Part shown: positions 1 to 8,755 of the stretch, piece by piece | Position numbering within the stretch: position 1 is the stretch's first letter | Layout of the letters: each line of letters begins with the position of its first letter | Assembly: GCA_005772955.1 (NCBI GenBank) | Contig: SXID01000250.1 | Coordinates: 19,462 to 83,461, forward strand | Origin: Planctomycetia bacterium | GTDB lineage: Bacteria; Planctomycetota; Planctomycetia; Gemmatales; Gemmataceae | DNA: 64,000 nt | Reading direction: 5' to 3' | Program-made: the position numbers and the translations under genes | The notes under the pieces: model-generated | What the model saw: the letters and a program-made list of their open reading frames with translations, nothing else | Databases searched by the model: none | What the model was told of the DNA's origin: nothing

Positions 1-1
1 A

Positions 2-1258
2 CGCGGCGATGTCGTCGTCGTGCGGCACGGATCGCTCGACCGGCCGTTCACGAAGAGTCAGGTGCAGTTCGTAGCGGGGAGCAAGGACGAGGTGTACCGG
101 TTCATGCTCGCGAAGGTGCCCGCGACGGACGCCGCCGCCCGGCTCAAGGTCGCCCGATGGTGCATGTTCAGCGGGATGCGGGAACAGGCGCTCTTCGAGG
201 CGCGAGAAGTTCAGAAACTCGACCCGCGTAACGCGGATGCCACGGCACTCGCGAGGTCCCTGGAGTTGTCATTGCAACAGTTCCCGCCTGCGAACGCGCC
301 GAAGATGAGCGCGCCCCAGACACCCACGTTCCCCGCCGAATTGCGGACCGTGCTGCCGCCCGTTACGCCTGTGCCAGTCGAACCGGAACTGGACGTGACG
401 CCCGAAGCCGCGAACCTGTTTGCGGTGCGTGTGCAGCCGTTCCTCGCGAACCAGTGTGTCGAATGTCACGTGAAGTTTGACACTGGGAAGTTCAAACTGG
501 CCCTCGTCGCACCGGGCGAATCTGGGCACCAGGCCACGCGGGCGAACCTCCGTGCGGTCGCGGCACAACTCCTCAAGGACGAGCCGGTGTCTAGCCCGTT
601 CCTCGTGAAGGCACTCACCGCGCACGGCGGGCAGAAGGTGCCGGCGGTTGCGTCGCGTCAGGCAGTTGTGTACCAGACGCTCGAAGCGTGGACCGCGCTG
701 GCTGTCGGCACGCCGATCATGGCCATGCCCGCGGTTCCGCCGCCGCCGATGCCGGTTCCCCTGGCGCCGGTCATCCCACCTGCACCAGTGTTCGTGCCCA
801 CGTTGCCGTCGGTGGTGCCGGTCGTTGACCCCGTGTTGCCGCCAGTTGTGGAGATGCTCCCGCGAACGCCCACGCTGCCGAGCGTCCCGCCACCGGCATT
901 TCCACCAGCCGTAGATCCGGCTCTGCCGCCGGTGAATCCCGTCCCGCCGGTCAACACCGCGCCGCCAGTGCTGTTGCCGATCCCGGCGACATCGACTCCG
1001 CCCGCGTCTCCAGTTGTCCCCGTGATCCCGCCGGCCGATCCGCTGCTCCCGGTGATGCCGCCCGCTATTGTGCCGTTGCCTAAGCCGGTCGTGCCGCCGA
1101 TCCCGCCCGCGAGTGCACAGACGCCATTCCCGCTGTCCCCGGTTCAGCCCGCGAGCGGCACGCAGTTCGGTACGACACTTCCGCCGAAGCCGCCTGTGAG
1201 CGGTCCGATCGGTGGCGACGAGTTCGACCCTGCCGGCTTCAATCAACCGCGCAAGTAG
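2..1258 (+). CDS. Haem-c-motif, proline-rich protein (5' end outside window)
   Basis: The reading frame is open to the left edge, so the N-terminus is missing. A GTG at 20 is the first possible internal start but probably not the real one. The first part has a TPR-like helical stretch (ALFEAREVQKLDPRNADA). A haem-binding CVECH motif follows at about nucleotide 460, in a context (VQPFLANQCVECH) like the c-type cytochrome domains common in planctomycete surface proteins. The last 170 residues are a low-complexity Pro/Val-rich tail. It is probably exported and may bind haem covalently. The partner and exact role are unknown. Confidence 0.7.
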   Translation, partial: RGDVVVVRHGSLDRPFTKSQVQFVAGSKDEVYRFMLAKVPATDAAARLKVARWCMFSGMREQALFEAREVQKLDPRNADATALARSLELSLQQFPPANAPKMSAPQTPTFPAELRTVLPPVTPVPVEPELDVTPEAANLFAVRVQPFLANQCVECHVKFDTGKFKLALVAPGESGHQATRANLRAVAAQLLKDEPVSSPFLVKALTAHGGQKVPAVASRQAVVYQTLEAWTALAVGTPIMAMPAVPPPPMPVPLAPVIPPAPVFVPTLPSVVPVVDPVLPPVVEMLPRTPTLPSVPPPAFPPAVDPALPPVNPVPPVNTAPPVLLPIPATSTPPASPVVPVIPPADPLLPVMPPAIVPLPKPVVPPIPPASAQTPFPLSPVQPASGTQFGTTLPPKPPVSGPIGGDEFDPAGFNQPRK

Positions 1259-1309
1259 GTTGTGGTAGAGGGGGCGTTGCGACGAGGCCCGACGGCGCAA
1301 CCTAGAAAC

Positions 1310-1924
1310 TCAGAGTGCAGCGAAGTTGCGGAGTAGCCGCAACCCAACGCGTTGGCTCTTTTCCGGGTGGAATTGCGTGGCGTACACGTTGTCCTTCCAC
1401 ACCACCGCACAGAATGGCGTGGGGTAGTCGGCTTGCGCCGCGACTATTCCGGCAACGGTCGGTTGTGCGAAGTACGAGTGCACGAAGTACACCGCGGGGT
1501 CAACCGGTAGCCCCGCGAACAGTGGACACGCGGGCTGCGGGAAGCGGAGCGTGTTCCAGCCCATGTGCGGCACCTTCAATCGCGGCACCTCCGGGAACCG
1601 CACCACGTCTCCACCGAACACGCCCAACCCGGTGTGCGTACCGTCTTCGTGACTGCGGTCGAAAAGCAACTGCATCCCCAGACAGATACCGAGGAACGGC
1701 TTGCCGCTCTCGATGTACCGGCGCAAGGCGTCGTCAAGTCCGGTCTCGCGTAGGCGCTCAATCGCGTCGCGGAATGCCCCGACGCCAGGCAGTACGACCT
1801 TCGCGGCGGCGGCAACTCGCTTCGGGTCGTTCGTGATCGCTGCGGAATGGCCGACCTGCTCGAACGCCTTCTGGACGCTCCGCAGGTTCGCCATCCCGTA
1901 ATCCACGATCACCGTTTCGGACAT
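1310..1924 (-). CDS. hisH: Imidazole glycerol phosphate synthase, glutaminase subunit
   Basis: HisH hydrolyses glutamine and passes ammonia to HisF in histidine biosynthesis in the cytoplasm. The 204-residue protein is a complete class I amidotransferase. It starts IVDYGMANLRSV, has PGVGAFRDAI, the nucleophile elbow GICLGMQ with the catalytic Cys, and the His-Glu pair in FHPEKSQ. The ATG at 1924 is preferred over a TTG two codons upstream. It is the last gene of the minus-strand run aroDE-aroK-pilD-hisH, 19 bases after the prepilin peptidase stop. No hisF is present in the window. Confidence 0.95.
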   Translation of the reverse strand: MSETVIVDYGMANLRSVQKAFEQVGHSAAITNDPKRVAAAAKVVLPGVGAFRDAIERLRETGLDDALRRYIESGKPFLGICLGMQLLFDRSHEDGTHTGLGVFGGDVVRFPEVPRLKVPHMGWNTLRFPQPACPLFAGLPVDPAVYFVHSYFAQPTVAGIVAAQADYPTPFCAVVWKDNVYATQFHPEKSQRVGLRLLRNFAAL

Positions 1925-1943
1925 GACCAACGACCTTGAAGAG

Positions 1944-3113
1944 TTATTTTGCCGTGGTCGGTGCCGTCTCGGCTGGGCGGCGCATGAACAGCGCGAGCGC
2001 GAGGATCCCCAAACCCATAAACGCGACCAGTATCAACATCGTGGTCGTGTCGAAAAACGGGAACTGCAATCGCCGGCCGAGCCACGGCCACGCGAACCAT
2101 GTGATCAAGACGCCGATCGCGAGTCCGGGACCGAACGGCAGTTCGCGCGGCTGCGCCGGGCCGGATACCGGCGTGCCGGTTGGAGTAGATGGCGTCGGCG
2201 CGCCTTTGCCAGCGAGCAACCGGCCCGTCAGGATCAGCACCAACGCCGCGACCGATCCGACAAACAGCGAGACAACCGGGATCTGCCAGCCAAGGAACGC
2301 CCCGGCCATCATGAGAAGGTCGGCGTCGCCCAGACCCAGCGCCTCACGGCCGAACCCGGTTTCAAAGAACCACTTCGTCGCGCGTACGACGATCGACCCC
2401 ACGAGCGCGCCAATCACACTGTTGAGCAGACCGAGTTTGATGCTACCAGCCGGTGCAAAGTTAAGCGTCGGTCCCCAGAACGGCCACGGTTGTACGCCGG
2501 TCGGGATCTTGCCGACCGTTTCTTCGAGGAACCACGGAAGGCCGGCCGGAATCGCGTTTACGGCGTTCGCCGGCTGCGGCCACGGCCAAGGCATCAGCGC
2601 GCCACCAATCACGCCCACGACCATCACCGCATAGGTGATCTGCGCCGGGATGATGCGGTGTTCGGCGTCTATCGCGGCGGCGGCGATCAGCCCACAGAGC
2701 AGGATCGCATGGTAGCCGAACAGAGCCCAGCACCTCAGCGGAGGGTACGCTTCGTCGGGACCGAGGTAGTTGTACTTCATCCCCGGAATGCCGTGCCAGT
2801 TGAACACCACCTCCGCGAGGAACAACGTGAGGAACGCGACCCCTGTGCCGACTTCAACCCACAGGTATCGCGCGGAGAACGGGACGCCGCACGCACGGCA
2901 CCTGCCGCGGAGCCGGAGATAGCCCAGGATCGGGACGTTGTCGGTGAATCGGATGTGTTGGTAGCAAGCGAAGCACCGCGACGAGGGCCAGATCAGGCTC
3001 TTCTCGTAGGGCAGGCGCGCAATGACGACGTTGAGGAACGAGCCGATCATCAGCCCGAGGCCGAATATCGTCACGCACCAGAAGATAATTGGGAAGTGGA
3101 ACCACCATTCCAT
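1944..3113 (-). CDS. pilD: Prepilin peptidase (A24 family)
   Basis: A bifunctional aspartyl protease and N-methylase that cleaves type IV prepilin or type II pseudopilin leaders in the inner membrane. The 389 residues contain an N-terminal hydrophobic segment with GSFLNVVIARLP, then two CxxC pairs (CFAC and CRAC) of the cytoplasmic zinc-binding domain. Several membrane helices follow. The catalytic aspartates lie in IDAEHRIIP and GLGDADLL, the two signature A24 aspartate motifs. The start overlaps the end of aroK by 43 bases, so the two are cotranscribed. No pilin or secretion ATPase genes lie nearby. Loops around the second half are longer than in short PilD proteins. Confidence 0.92.
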   Translation of the reverse strand: MEWWFHFPIIFWCVTIFGLGLMIGSFLNVVIARLPYEKSLIWPSSRCFACYQHIRFTDNVPILGYLRLRGRCRACGVPFSARYLWVEVGTGVAFLTLFLAEVVFNWHGIPGMKYNYLGPDEAYPPLRCWALFGYHAILLCGLIAAAAIDAEHRIIPAQITYAVMVVGVIGGALMPWPWPQPANAVNAIPAGLPWFLEETVGKIPTGVQPWPFWGPTLNFAPAGSIKLGLLNSVIGALVGSIVVRATKWFFETGFGREALGLGDADLLMMAGAFLGWQIPVVSLFVGSVAALVLILTGRLLAGKGAPTPSTPTGTPVSGPAQPRELPFGPGLAIGVLITWFAWPWLGRRLQFPFFDTTTMLILVAFMGLGILALALFMRRPAETAPTTAK

Positions 3114-3625
3114 GACGTGAGGATAGCATCGACCACCCCCTCCGGCGACAGAGTATCACTCGCGACTGCGAAATCCGCGACTGCGTGGTACACCATCTCG
3201 CGCGCCGCAATCAGCGCGCGGACTTCTCCTTCGCCCCCTGTGGAAGTGAGGTTCGGTCGGCGCGCCTGGGTCGTTGGGTCTGTCTGAAGGCGCTCCCACA
3301 CCGTTTCGGGCGATGCGGTCAGCCACACAACGAATCCGTTCGCTTTCAGGGCGGCACAGTTGGATTCGCGCATGACAGCACCGCCACCTGTCGCGACGAC
3401 ACACTTCGACCGTGCGCACAGTTCGACGAGAGCTGCCGCTTCGCGGTCGCGGAAACTGGCTTCGCCCTCGGTCGCGAAAATGTCCTTGATCGATCGCCCC
3501 GCGACGACTTCGATGAGATCGTCTACGTCCGCGAACGGCCAGCCGAGCCGCTGCGCGAGGAGCCGCCCGACGGTCGTCTTCCCTGTGCAGCGGTAGCCGA
3601 CGAGAATGATGTTCCGGTGCGTCAC
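3071..3625 (-). CDS. aroK: Shikimate kinase
   Basis: Phosphorylates shikimate with ATP, the fifth step of the chorismate pathway. The 184-residue protein has the Walker A loop GYRCTGKT at residues 10-17, DVDD (substrate and Mg contact), FRDREAAAL, the GGGAVM glycine motif and a lid-like RRPNLT. The GTG start at 3625 overlaps the aroDE stop as GTGA, a strong sign of translational coupling. The frame continues upstream inside aroDE but that part has no family similarity. The 3' end overlaps the prepilin peptidase start. Confidence 0.93.
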   Translation of the reverse strand: MTHRNIILVGYRCTGKTTVGRLLAQRLGWPFADVDDLIEVVAGRSIKDIFATEGEASFRDREAAALVELCARSKCVVATGGGAVMRESNCAALKANGFVVWLTASPETVWERLQTDPTTQARRPNLTSTGGEGEVRALIAAREMVYHAVADFAVASDTLSPEGVVDAILTSWNGGSTSQLSSGA

Positions 3626-5193
3626 TCCTCGGCACCCTCGTTCGCCGCGGGGTTCTCCTTCCGCCCTCCGTCGTCGTCGAATGCTTTCGTCAGTGGGGAG
3701 AGCGCCTTCCGCATGATGAGCCGCATCACGTCCGTGTCGGGGGTCAGGCCAGTGAACATTTCGATCTGCCGCGCGGCCTGGCGCACGAACATCTCCACAC
3801 CCGTAATCGTGTCGCACCCACGAACGCGCGCCTCGCGGATCAGGAGCGTCGTTTCTGGTGTGTAGATCGTGTCGAAGACCGTCGTGCCTGGCTTCAGGAT
3901 GCTGAAGTGACACGGCGCCTCGTCCACGTTCGGATGCATCCCCACAGGCGTGCAGTTGATGAGCACGTCGAACGAGACGTTATGCCGTGCGTGCCAGTCC
4001 ACGGCCTTACATTTTACTTCTTCGGCGAGCTTCTGAGCACGCTCATGGGTCCGGGACGCGATGGTGATCTGAGCGCTTTCGCGGTGCAACGCGTAAGCCA
4101 CTGATCGCGCTACCCCGCCGGCGCCGAGGATGAGAACCGACATCTGAGCCAACTGCGGGACGGGGCCGTCCTGTGCCTGCACTGCGAAGAACGCTTTGAG
4201 CGTATCGGTGGATGCTGCAAAATCGGTGTTGGCCGCGGAGAATTTTTTCTCGTCGATGCGTATGAGCGTGTTGGCCGCGGCCGTTGCTTGCACGTTCGGC
4301 TCGACCTCGCGCGCGATGCTCGCGGCAACTTCCTTGTGCGGGATTGTGACGCTGTATCCGCGGACAGGGATCTGGTCATACGCTTCGAGTGACTGCGGCA
4401 GTTGGCCCCGCGGCACCCTGAACGGTAGGTAAAGGGCGTTCACACCGAGTTTTCTGTACATCTGGTTGTGCAGCAGCGGGCTGAGACTGTGCCCAACCGG
4501 ATCACCGAGGACGCCGAAGATTTGCGTGGTGGCGTTGATGTGCTGAACCGGATACGTGGTGCGGAAGTCGTCAAGGCTCGGTAGCCCCGGCGCAATGCCG
4601 CGTTCCTTGTTGAACGCTGCGTAGATCCAGGGTGCGCCGAACTTGAGTGAGAGGAATCGCGTCGGCATCCCGATGTCGCCCATGCAGAACGCGACTGTCG
4701 GCTTCGGCGCGGTGCGCTGGATGTGCAGCACGCGGGCCACGTCGTTGGCCGACTGAGCAGTGACAGCGATCTTGTAAACATCCGCGTCCTGCTTGAGCAT
4801 GTTCGCGTAGATGTCTTCGAGATCCTTGGGCGTCTGGGCCGTGTTGTGGTAACTGACGATGCGCTTGACCTGGCCGAAACGCGGGACCGTGTGCGCGATG
4901 TCCGCTTCTAGATCAACCCAGTCGAACGTGCCGGACACGATCGCCTGGCGCAGGATCATCATTCGCTCTTGTTCGGTGCCGGTGTACCGGCCTCCATCAG
5001 CAGGCCGTCGCAACGTGGCGACCCAAGGACACTGCTTGAGGGGTGCGAGGCGCTTGAAGTCCACAGCCTTCGCGAGGAAGTCGAGACGCAGTTCGATGAA
5101 CTTCGCGCCGCGTTTCACGGCCTCTTGAACCTCCGCCACCATCATCTTGTGGCGGGTCCGGCCGATCACGACGAGTACCCGATCCGACAACAT
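3622..5193 (-). CDS. aroDE: Bifunctional 3-dehydroquinate dehydratase / shikimate dehydrogenase
   Basis: A 523-residue fusion catalysing steps three and four of the shikimate pathway. Residues about 1-215 are a type I dehydroquinase barrel: FIELRLDFL, His116 in SYHN, Schiff-base Lys141 in DVYKIAVTA and Arg179 in MPTRF. Residues about 225-500 are shikimate dehydrogenase: GHSLSP, Lys287 in SVTIPHK, Asn322 and Asp324 in AANTD, NADP loop GAGGVARS and NCTPVGM. The same domain order is known in plants and some bacteria. It leads an operon with aroK coupled by a 4-base overlap, so three consecutive pathway steps are made together. Confidence 0.95.
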   Translation of the reverse strand: MLSDRVLVVIGRTRHKMMVAEVQEAVKRGAKFIELRLDFLAKAVDFKRLAPLKQCPWVATLRRPADGGRYTGTEQERMMILRQAIVSGTFDWVDLEADIAHTVPRFGQVKRIVSYHNTAQTPKDLEDIYANMLKQDADVYKIAVTAQSANDVARVLHIQRTAPKPTVAFCMGDIGMPTRFLSLKFGAPWIYAAFNKERGIAPGLPSLDDFRTTYPVQHINATTQIFGVLGDPVGHSLSPLLHNQMYRKLGVNALYLPFRVPRGQLPQSLEAYDQIPVRGYSVTIPHKEVAASIAREVEPNVQATAAANTLIRIDEKKFSAANTDFAASTDTLKAFFAVQAQDGPVPQLAQMSVLILGAGGVARSVAYALHRESAQITIASRTHERAQKLAEEVKCKAVDWHARHNVSFDVLINCTPVGMHPNVDEAPCHFSILKPGTTVFDTIYTPETTLLIREARVRGCDTITGVEMFVRQAARQIEMFTGLTPDTDVMRLIMRKALSPLTKAFDDDGGRKENPAANEGAEE

Positions 5194-5298
5194 AACGACC
5201 CCTTCGGGGGAACGCTCAAAGCTGAAGTCACATTACCCAAACAACAAGTTACAACCAATTCTTGCCCCGTGTGAGTGCGAACAGCCCAAAAAAAGCAA

Positions 5299-5322
5299 AA
5301 CCCAGACCGCGTGGTCTGGGTT
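5299..5322 (-). terminator. Rho-independent terminator of rpmG
   Basis: An 8-bp perfect GC-rich stem (5301-5308 with 5313-5320, loop of 4), extended by two A-T pairs, is followed on the minus strand by TTTT, GC and a second run of seven T. It lies about 60 bases past the rpmG stop. Confidence 0.85.
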
Positions 5323-5380
5323 CTTCGGGGTCGTCTTGGTTGAGATTTCTCCATTGGGATTTGGAGTATCCCACCGTGTG

Positions 5381-5551
5381 TTAGACCTTGCTGGCTTCCT
5401 TGTAAATGACGTGTTTGCGCACGATCGGGTCGAACTTGCGGAGCGATATCCGCTCCTTCGTGTTGTTGCGATTCTTCTGGGTGAAGTAGCAGTGATCGCT
5501 CGCTTCGCTCTTCAGTTTGATCGTGCTACGCGCTTCTTTCGACTTCGCCAT
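5381..5551 (-). CDS. rpmG: 50S ribosomal protein L33
   Basis: A 56-residue large-subunit protein starting MAKSKEARSTIKLKS, with CYFTQKNRNNTKERISLRK and KHVIYKEAS, the standard L33 pattern. It carries a single Cys rather than the two CxxC pairs of zinc-binding L33 forms, so it is of the zinc-independent type. The ATG at 5551 is chosen because the upstream extension of the frame has no L33 similarity. It appears monocistronic with its own terminator downstream. Confidence 0.95.
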   Translation of the reverse strand: MAKSKEARSTIKLKSEASDHCYFTQKNRNNTKERISLRKFDPIVRKHVIYKEASKV

Positions 5552-5905
5552 GTTTCGACCCTCAAGGGGTTGGGTGCGTGATCCGGCCACAGCCGGGTTA
5601 GATAGGAATGATAGCACTTCGCGGACGGATCGTGGAGGGGGGTTTTGGAACCAGGGTTGCGTTCTGCCTGCTGTACCTCCATCGCCCCCCTAACCTCTAT
5701 CCCGCGGTGGTGGGCAAAGGACGGGACGCTCATCGCCGGGACGGCGCGGCTCGTATGCGTTGATCCGACCGACGCGGGGAGGGGTACACGCCTTTGTGTT
5801 GCAGCACGTTCTCATCGACGCGCCCGATGTGGTGCTGATCCCGGCGTCGATCGTGAACTCACTCCCAGTACGCTGCAAGCGCGACGCTACTCCACTCTTC
5901 TTCCG
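5552..5905. other. Gene-poor stretch between rpmG and rarA
   Basis: About 350 bases upstream of rpmG and downstream of rarA. I see overlapping open frames on both strands but none with a recognisable family, start signal or consistent composition. The rpmG promoter must lie at the low-coordinate end. No tRNA or long inverted repeat was found here. Confidence 0.4.
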
Positions 5906-7303
5906 TTATTTTTGGCCCTCCGGTTTCTTCCTCCGCTTGCGGAGTTCTTCGAGGCGCGCCTTGATCTTCGCCTCGTGGCCGCGGTCGGTGGGCTGATAAT
6001 ACTCCGCGTCCGTCGGTATGTACTCCTGATCCACCCAGCCGCCCTCAAAGTCGTGGGCGTACTTGTAACCCACGCCGTGGCCCAACACCTCCTTCGCCCC
6101 GCGATAGCTCTTGTCGCGCAGGTGCAGCGGCACCGGGAGCGTCCGGCCCTCCTTCACGTCTTTCGCTGCGGCTTCGCCCGCCATGTAGCTCGCGTTCGAC
6201 TTCTGCGCTGTCGCGAGGTACGTTACCGCGTGCGCGAGGTTGATGCGACACTCAGGCAAGCCGACCTTCTCCACCGCGTCCCACGCCGCGTTGGCGAGCA
6301 CCAGGCCGAACGGGTCCGCGTTACCCACGTCCTCTGATGCAAAGATCACCAATCGCCGCGCGACGAATCGCGGGTCTTCGCCACCTTCCAACATGCGCGC
6401 CATCCAGTAGAGCGCCGCGTCCGGGTCGCTTCCGCGAAGGCTCTTGATGAAAGCGCTCGCGGTGTCGTAGTGCGTGTCGCCGGTCGGGTCGAACTCGATC
6501 ACTTTCCGCTGGATGCTGTCTTGCGCGAGTTGTAGGTCGAAGAGGACGCGAGAAGAACCTACCTCCCCAACCCCCTTCCCTGCAGCGAGGGGGGTTGGGG
6601 AGGTGGGTCTTGCGTTCTCCGGCGCGAACGCCGACTTCACGCCGATCTCCACCGCTGTGAGAGCGCGGCGGGCGTCGCCGTCGCACGCTTCCACCAGGAA
6701 CGCGAGCGCGTCGTCGGTGACCGTCACGTTCTGGTTGCCGAGGCCGCGGTCCTTGTCCGACAACGCTCGCGTGATTAGCGTGCGGCAGTCGTCGCGACTT
6801 AGCGGCTGGAATTGGAAGATCTGACTCCGCGACAGCAGCGGAGTGCTGATCGCAAAGAACGGGTTCTGCGTGGTCGCGCCGATCAGGATCACCACGCCGT
6901 CTTCCACGTCTGGCAAAAGCACGTCTTGTTGCGCCCGATTGAAGCGATGGATTTCGTCGATGAACAGGATCGTGCGTTCACCGAGTTCTTCGAGATGCCC
7001 GCGGGCTTCGGTGAGCAGTTCGCGCACCTCCTTGATACCGGCTGCGACCGCGTTCAGTGGCTTGAAACGGCTCTCTGTGTGGTTCGCGATGACGTGCGCA
7101 AGAGCGGTTTTGCCGCACCCCGGTGGGCCGTAGAATAGTAGCGAGTTCAGGCGGTCTGCTAACAGCATTCGGCGGAGCAACTTGCCCGGACCAAGGAAGT
7201 GGGATTGCCCGACGTACTCGTCGAGCGTCCGCGGACGCATTCGCGCGGCGAGCGGGCGCGCCTTCAGACGGTTCTCTTCGCGCAGGTCGTTGAACAGATC
7301 CAT
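5906..7303 (-). CDS. rarA: Replication-associated recombination protein A (AAA+ ATPase)
   Basis: RarA/MgsA acts at stalled replication forks and binds SSB and DNA ends. The 465-residue protein starts MDLFNDLREENR; an upstream start at 7336 is less likely. It has RPRTLDEYVGQ, Walker A GPPGCGKT, Walker B ILFIDEIHRF, sensor 1 GATTQNPFF and an arginine-finger region. The C-terminal tetramerisation part includes DPDAALYWMARML and YKYAHDF. Residues PTSPTPLAAGKGVGEVG between the lid and C-terminal domains are encoded by a near-perfect palindromic element (6557-6608) inserted in frame. The rest of the protein is intact, so it is probably functional. Confidence 0.95.
   Translation of the reverse strand: MDLFNDLREENRLKARPLAARMRPRTLDEYVGQSHFLGPGKLLRRMLLADRLNSLLFYGPPGCGKTALAHVIANHTESRFKPLNAVAAGIKEVRELLTEARGHLEELGERTILFIDEIHRFNRAQQDVLLPDVEDGVVILIGATTQNPFFAISTPLLSRSQIFQFQPLSRDDCRTLITRALSDKDRGLGNQNVTVTDDALAFLVEACDGDARRALTAVEIGVKSAFAPENARPTSPTPLAAGKGVGEVGSSRVLFDLQLAQDSIQRKVIEFDPTGDTHYDTASAFIKSLRGSDPDAALYWMARMLEGGEDPRFVARRLVIFASEDVGNADPFGLVLANAAWDAVEKVGLPECRINLAHAVTYLATAQKSNASYMAGEAAAKDVKEGRTLPVPLHLRDKSYRGAKEVLGHGVGYKYAHDFEGGWVDQEYIPTDAEYYQPTDRGHEAKIKARLEELRKRRKKPEGQK
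6557..6608. repeat. Palindromic element inserted in frame in rarA
   Basis: A perfect 15-bp inverted repeat (6561-6575 with 6590-6604, loop of 14) extended by a further four imperfect pairs on each side. The arms are C-rich and G-rich respectively. It adds about 17 codons to rarA without a stop or frameshift, in a linker region of the protein. Confidence 0.85.
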
Positions 7304-7583
7304 GAGCGGAGCCTCGGGGTGAGGGACTCCGCTCATGCTAACTTGAAGAGCGTGAACGCGACAGGTGAGGTGACACGCCGCGCGGATCAGCTCGATTCTT
7401 CGGTGGGTTCAACACGACGATCTCGACCGACATGACCCAGAGTGTGTCGCTCTCGCCGCCGGCAATGTTCTCGGTGACGAGCCACACTTCCACCTCGACC
7501 TCTCTGGAAGGGCGGGGGAAAACCACTATACGCTGTCTTCCACTGGTCGACACTCGGCGCGAACCTCGTGTCGGTGGATCACT

Positions 7584-8609
7584 CTACCCGCCCGACGCGG
7601 GGCGAGGGGGGGGTGGGCCGATGGAAGACGGCGACGGAGTTGTAGCGCGGTACATCCCGGACCCACGATTGGGCGGGTCGGGAACGATCTTGATTCGACC
7701 GCCCTCCGCGTCCACGTGTTCGACGTGCAACTTCAGTGACTTCATGATCGCAGACATGAAGTCGCAACAGTTTGCAAACCGGTTCTGCGGGACCACGGCC
7801 AGCGCTCGCATCAGCGGGGCACGTTCTGGTTCCGTGACGCCGCTCAGGTCGGCGAGAGGTCGTAACGACGATCGCGGAACGTCATTCACCGGTGGCGGGA
7901 ACGGGCAACCTCCCGTGCGGACCACGTAATACGTCACCGCGAGGCTGAACTGGTCGGACCAGTCGGTGATGGTGCCGAGGAACACTTCCGGGGCCGCGTA
8001 CTCGCGCGTGCCCTGCTTTGAACATGGGGTGCTGGGGCCGAACGTCGGGGACGCGAGGCCGGGGTCGGTGAGTTTAGCCGTGTCACCGAACAGCAGGATG
8101 TTGTTGGGCTTCACATCGCCGTGCTGGAACCCAACGTGCCTTCCGTCGCGAACGTGCCGCCGTGCGTTGAGGAAGTCCAGCGCTTGAGCGATCTGCCACA
8201 GGTACAGGCACACTGTGGCCGGTTCGAGTTCCTGACCGAGGTCGTCGCGGTAGAGTTGCATCAGGTCGAAGAGCGTTGCCTCAGCAAGTTCCATGTTGAC
8301 GACGAGGTAACCGGGGACGGACCAGACGCCGTACGTCTTGACGATGTTGGGGTGTTCCAGGGATTGGAACGAATGCACCGAGCGCAATTCGCGGGCTGTG
8401 GTGTTGGTGTTCGAGGTGGGCATGAACTTGAGCGCGACTGGCGGTCCGATGGGCGATTCCGCTTCCCAGACCTCCGCAAAACCGCCGCGCCCGCGGACGC
8501 ACCGGAGTCGGTAACCGGGAGAGGGTTCCGCGCCGACCGAGAACGCGAACGCTCCGGGTGTGGTCGAACGGAGATTGGGCGGGACTGTCAACACCGCATC
8601 CCCTATCAA
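7584..8609 (-). CDS. Protein kinase-like protein with altered catalytic motifs
   Basis: A 341-residue Hanks-type kinase fold without a membrane segment. The glycine loop is GRGGFAEVWEA, the ATP lysine lies in VALKFM, and AAPEVF matches the APE motif. Two motifs deviate: the catalytic loop reads HGDVKPNN (HRD changed to HGD) and the metal-binding DFG reads DPG (LTDPGLA). Asp and Lys of the catalytic loop remain, so activity is uncertain; it may be a low-activity kinase or a scaffold. The C-terminal tail (GPPPPRPASGG) comes from a G/C-rich simple stretch around 7584-7620 that also supplies the stop. It is a single gene with a terminator of the next gene upstream of it. Confidence 0.88.
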   Translation of the reverse strand: MIGDAVLTVPPNLRSTTPGAFAFSVGAEPSPGYRLRCVRGRGGFAEVWEAESPIGPPVALKFMPTSNTNTTARELRSVHSFQSLEHPNIVKTYGVWSVPGYLVVNMELAEATLFDLMQLYRDDLGQELEPATVCLYLWQIAQALDFLNARRHVRDGRHVGFQHGDVKPNNILLFGDTAKLTDPGLASPTFGPSTPCSKQGTREYAAPEVFLGTITDWSDQFSLAVTYYVVRTGGCPFPPPVNDVPRSSLRPLADLSGVTEPERAPLMRALAVVPQNRFANCCDFMSAIMKSLKLHVEHVDAEGGRIKIVPDPPNRGSGMYRATTPSPSSIGPPPPRPASGG

Positions 8610-8679
8610 GTGGAGCCAAACACGCGCGGTTCGTCCGCAGCGAGAGCAGACGTAAGCAGTTCAGCCGTACTGTAGCACA

Positions 8680-8715
8680 CGAAAAAAGCGAGTCCGGCGG
8701 CACGAACCGGTTTCG
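8680..8715 (-). terminator. Probable terminator of the Nudix gene
   Basis: On the minus strand an 11-bp stem with two internal mismatches (8705-8715 with 8685-8695) is followed by a run of six T. It lies about 40 bases past the Nudix hydrolase stop and upstream of the kinase-like gene. Confidence 0.6.
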
Positions 8716-8755
8716 CTGAGATCGGGCGAAATTTTTCCCGTGTGGCACGACTGGG

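Noticed and set aside
269..1300. Long minus-strand open frame of 343 codons
   Set aside because: Arg-rich, low-complexity translation antisense to the haem-c protein; a GC-rich shadow.
5581..5640. Possible tRNA upstream of rpmG
   Set aside because: Only a short CCGG-type palindrome; no acceptor or T arm could be formed.
8121..8675. 184-codon plus-strand frame opposite the kinase-like gene
   Set aside because: Antisense to a protein with clear kinase motifs; no independent support.
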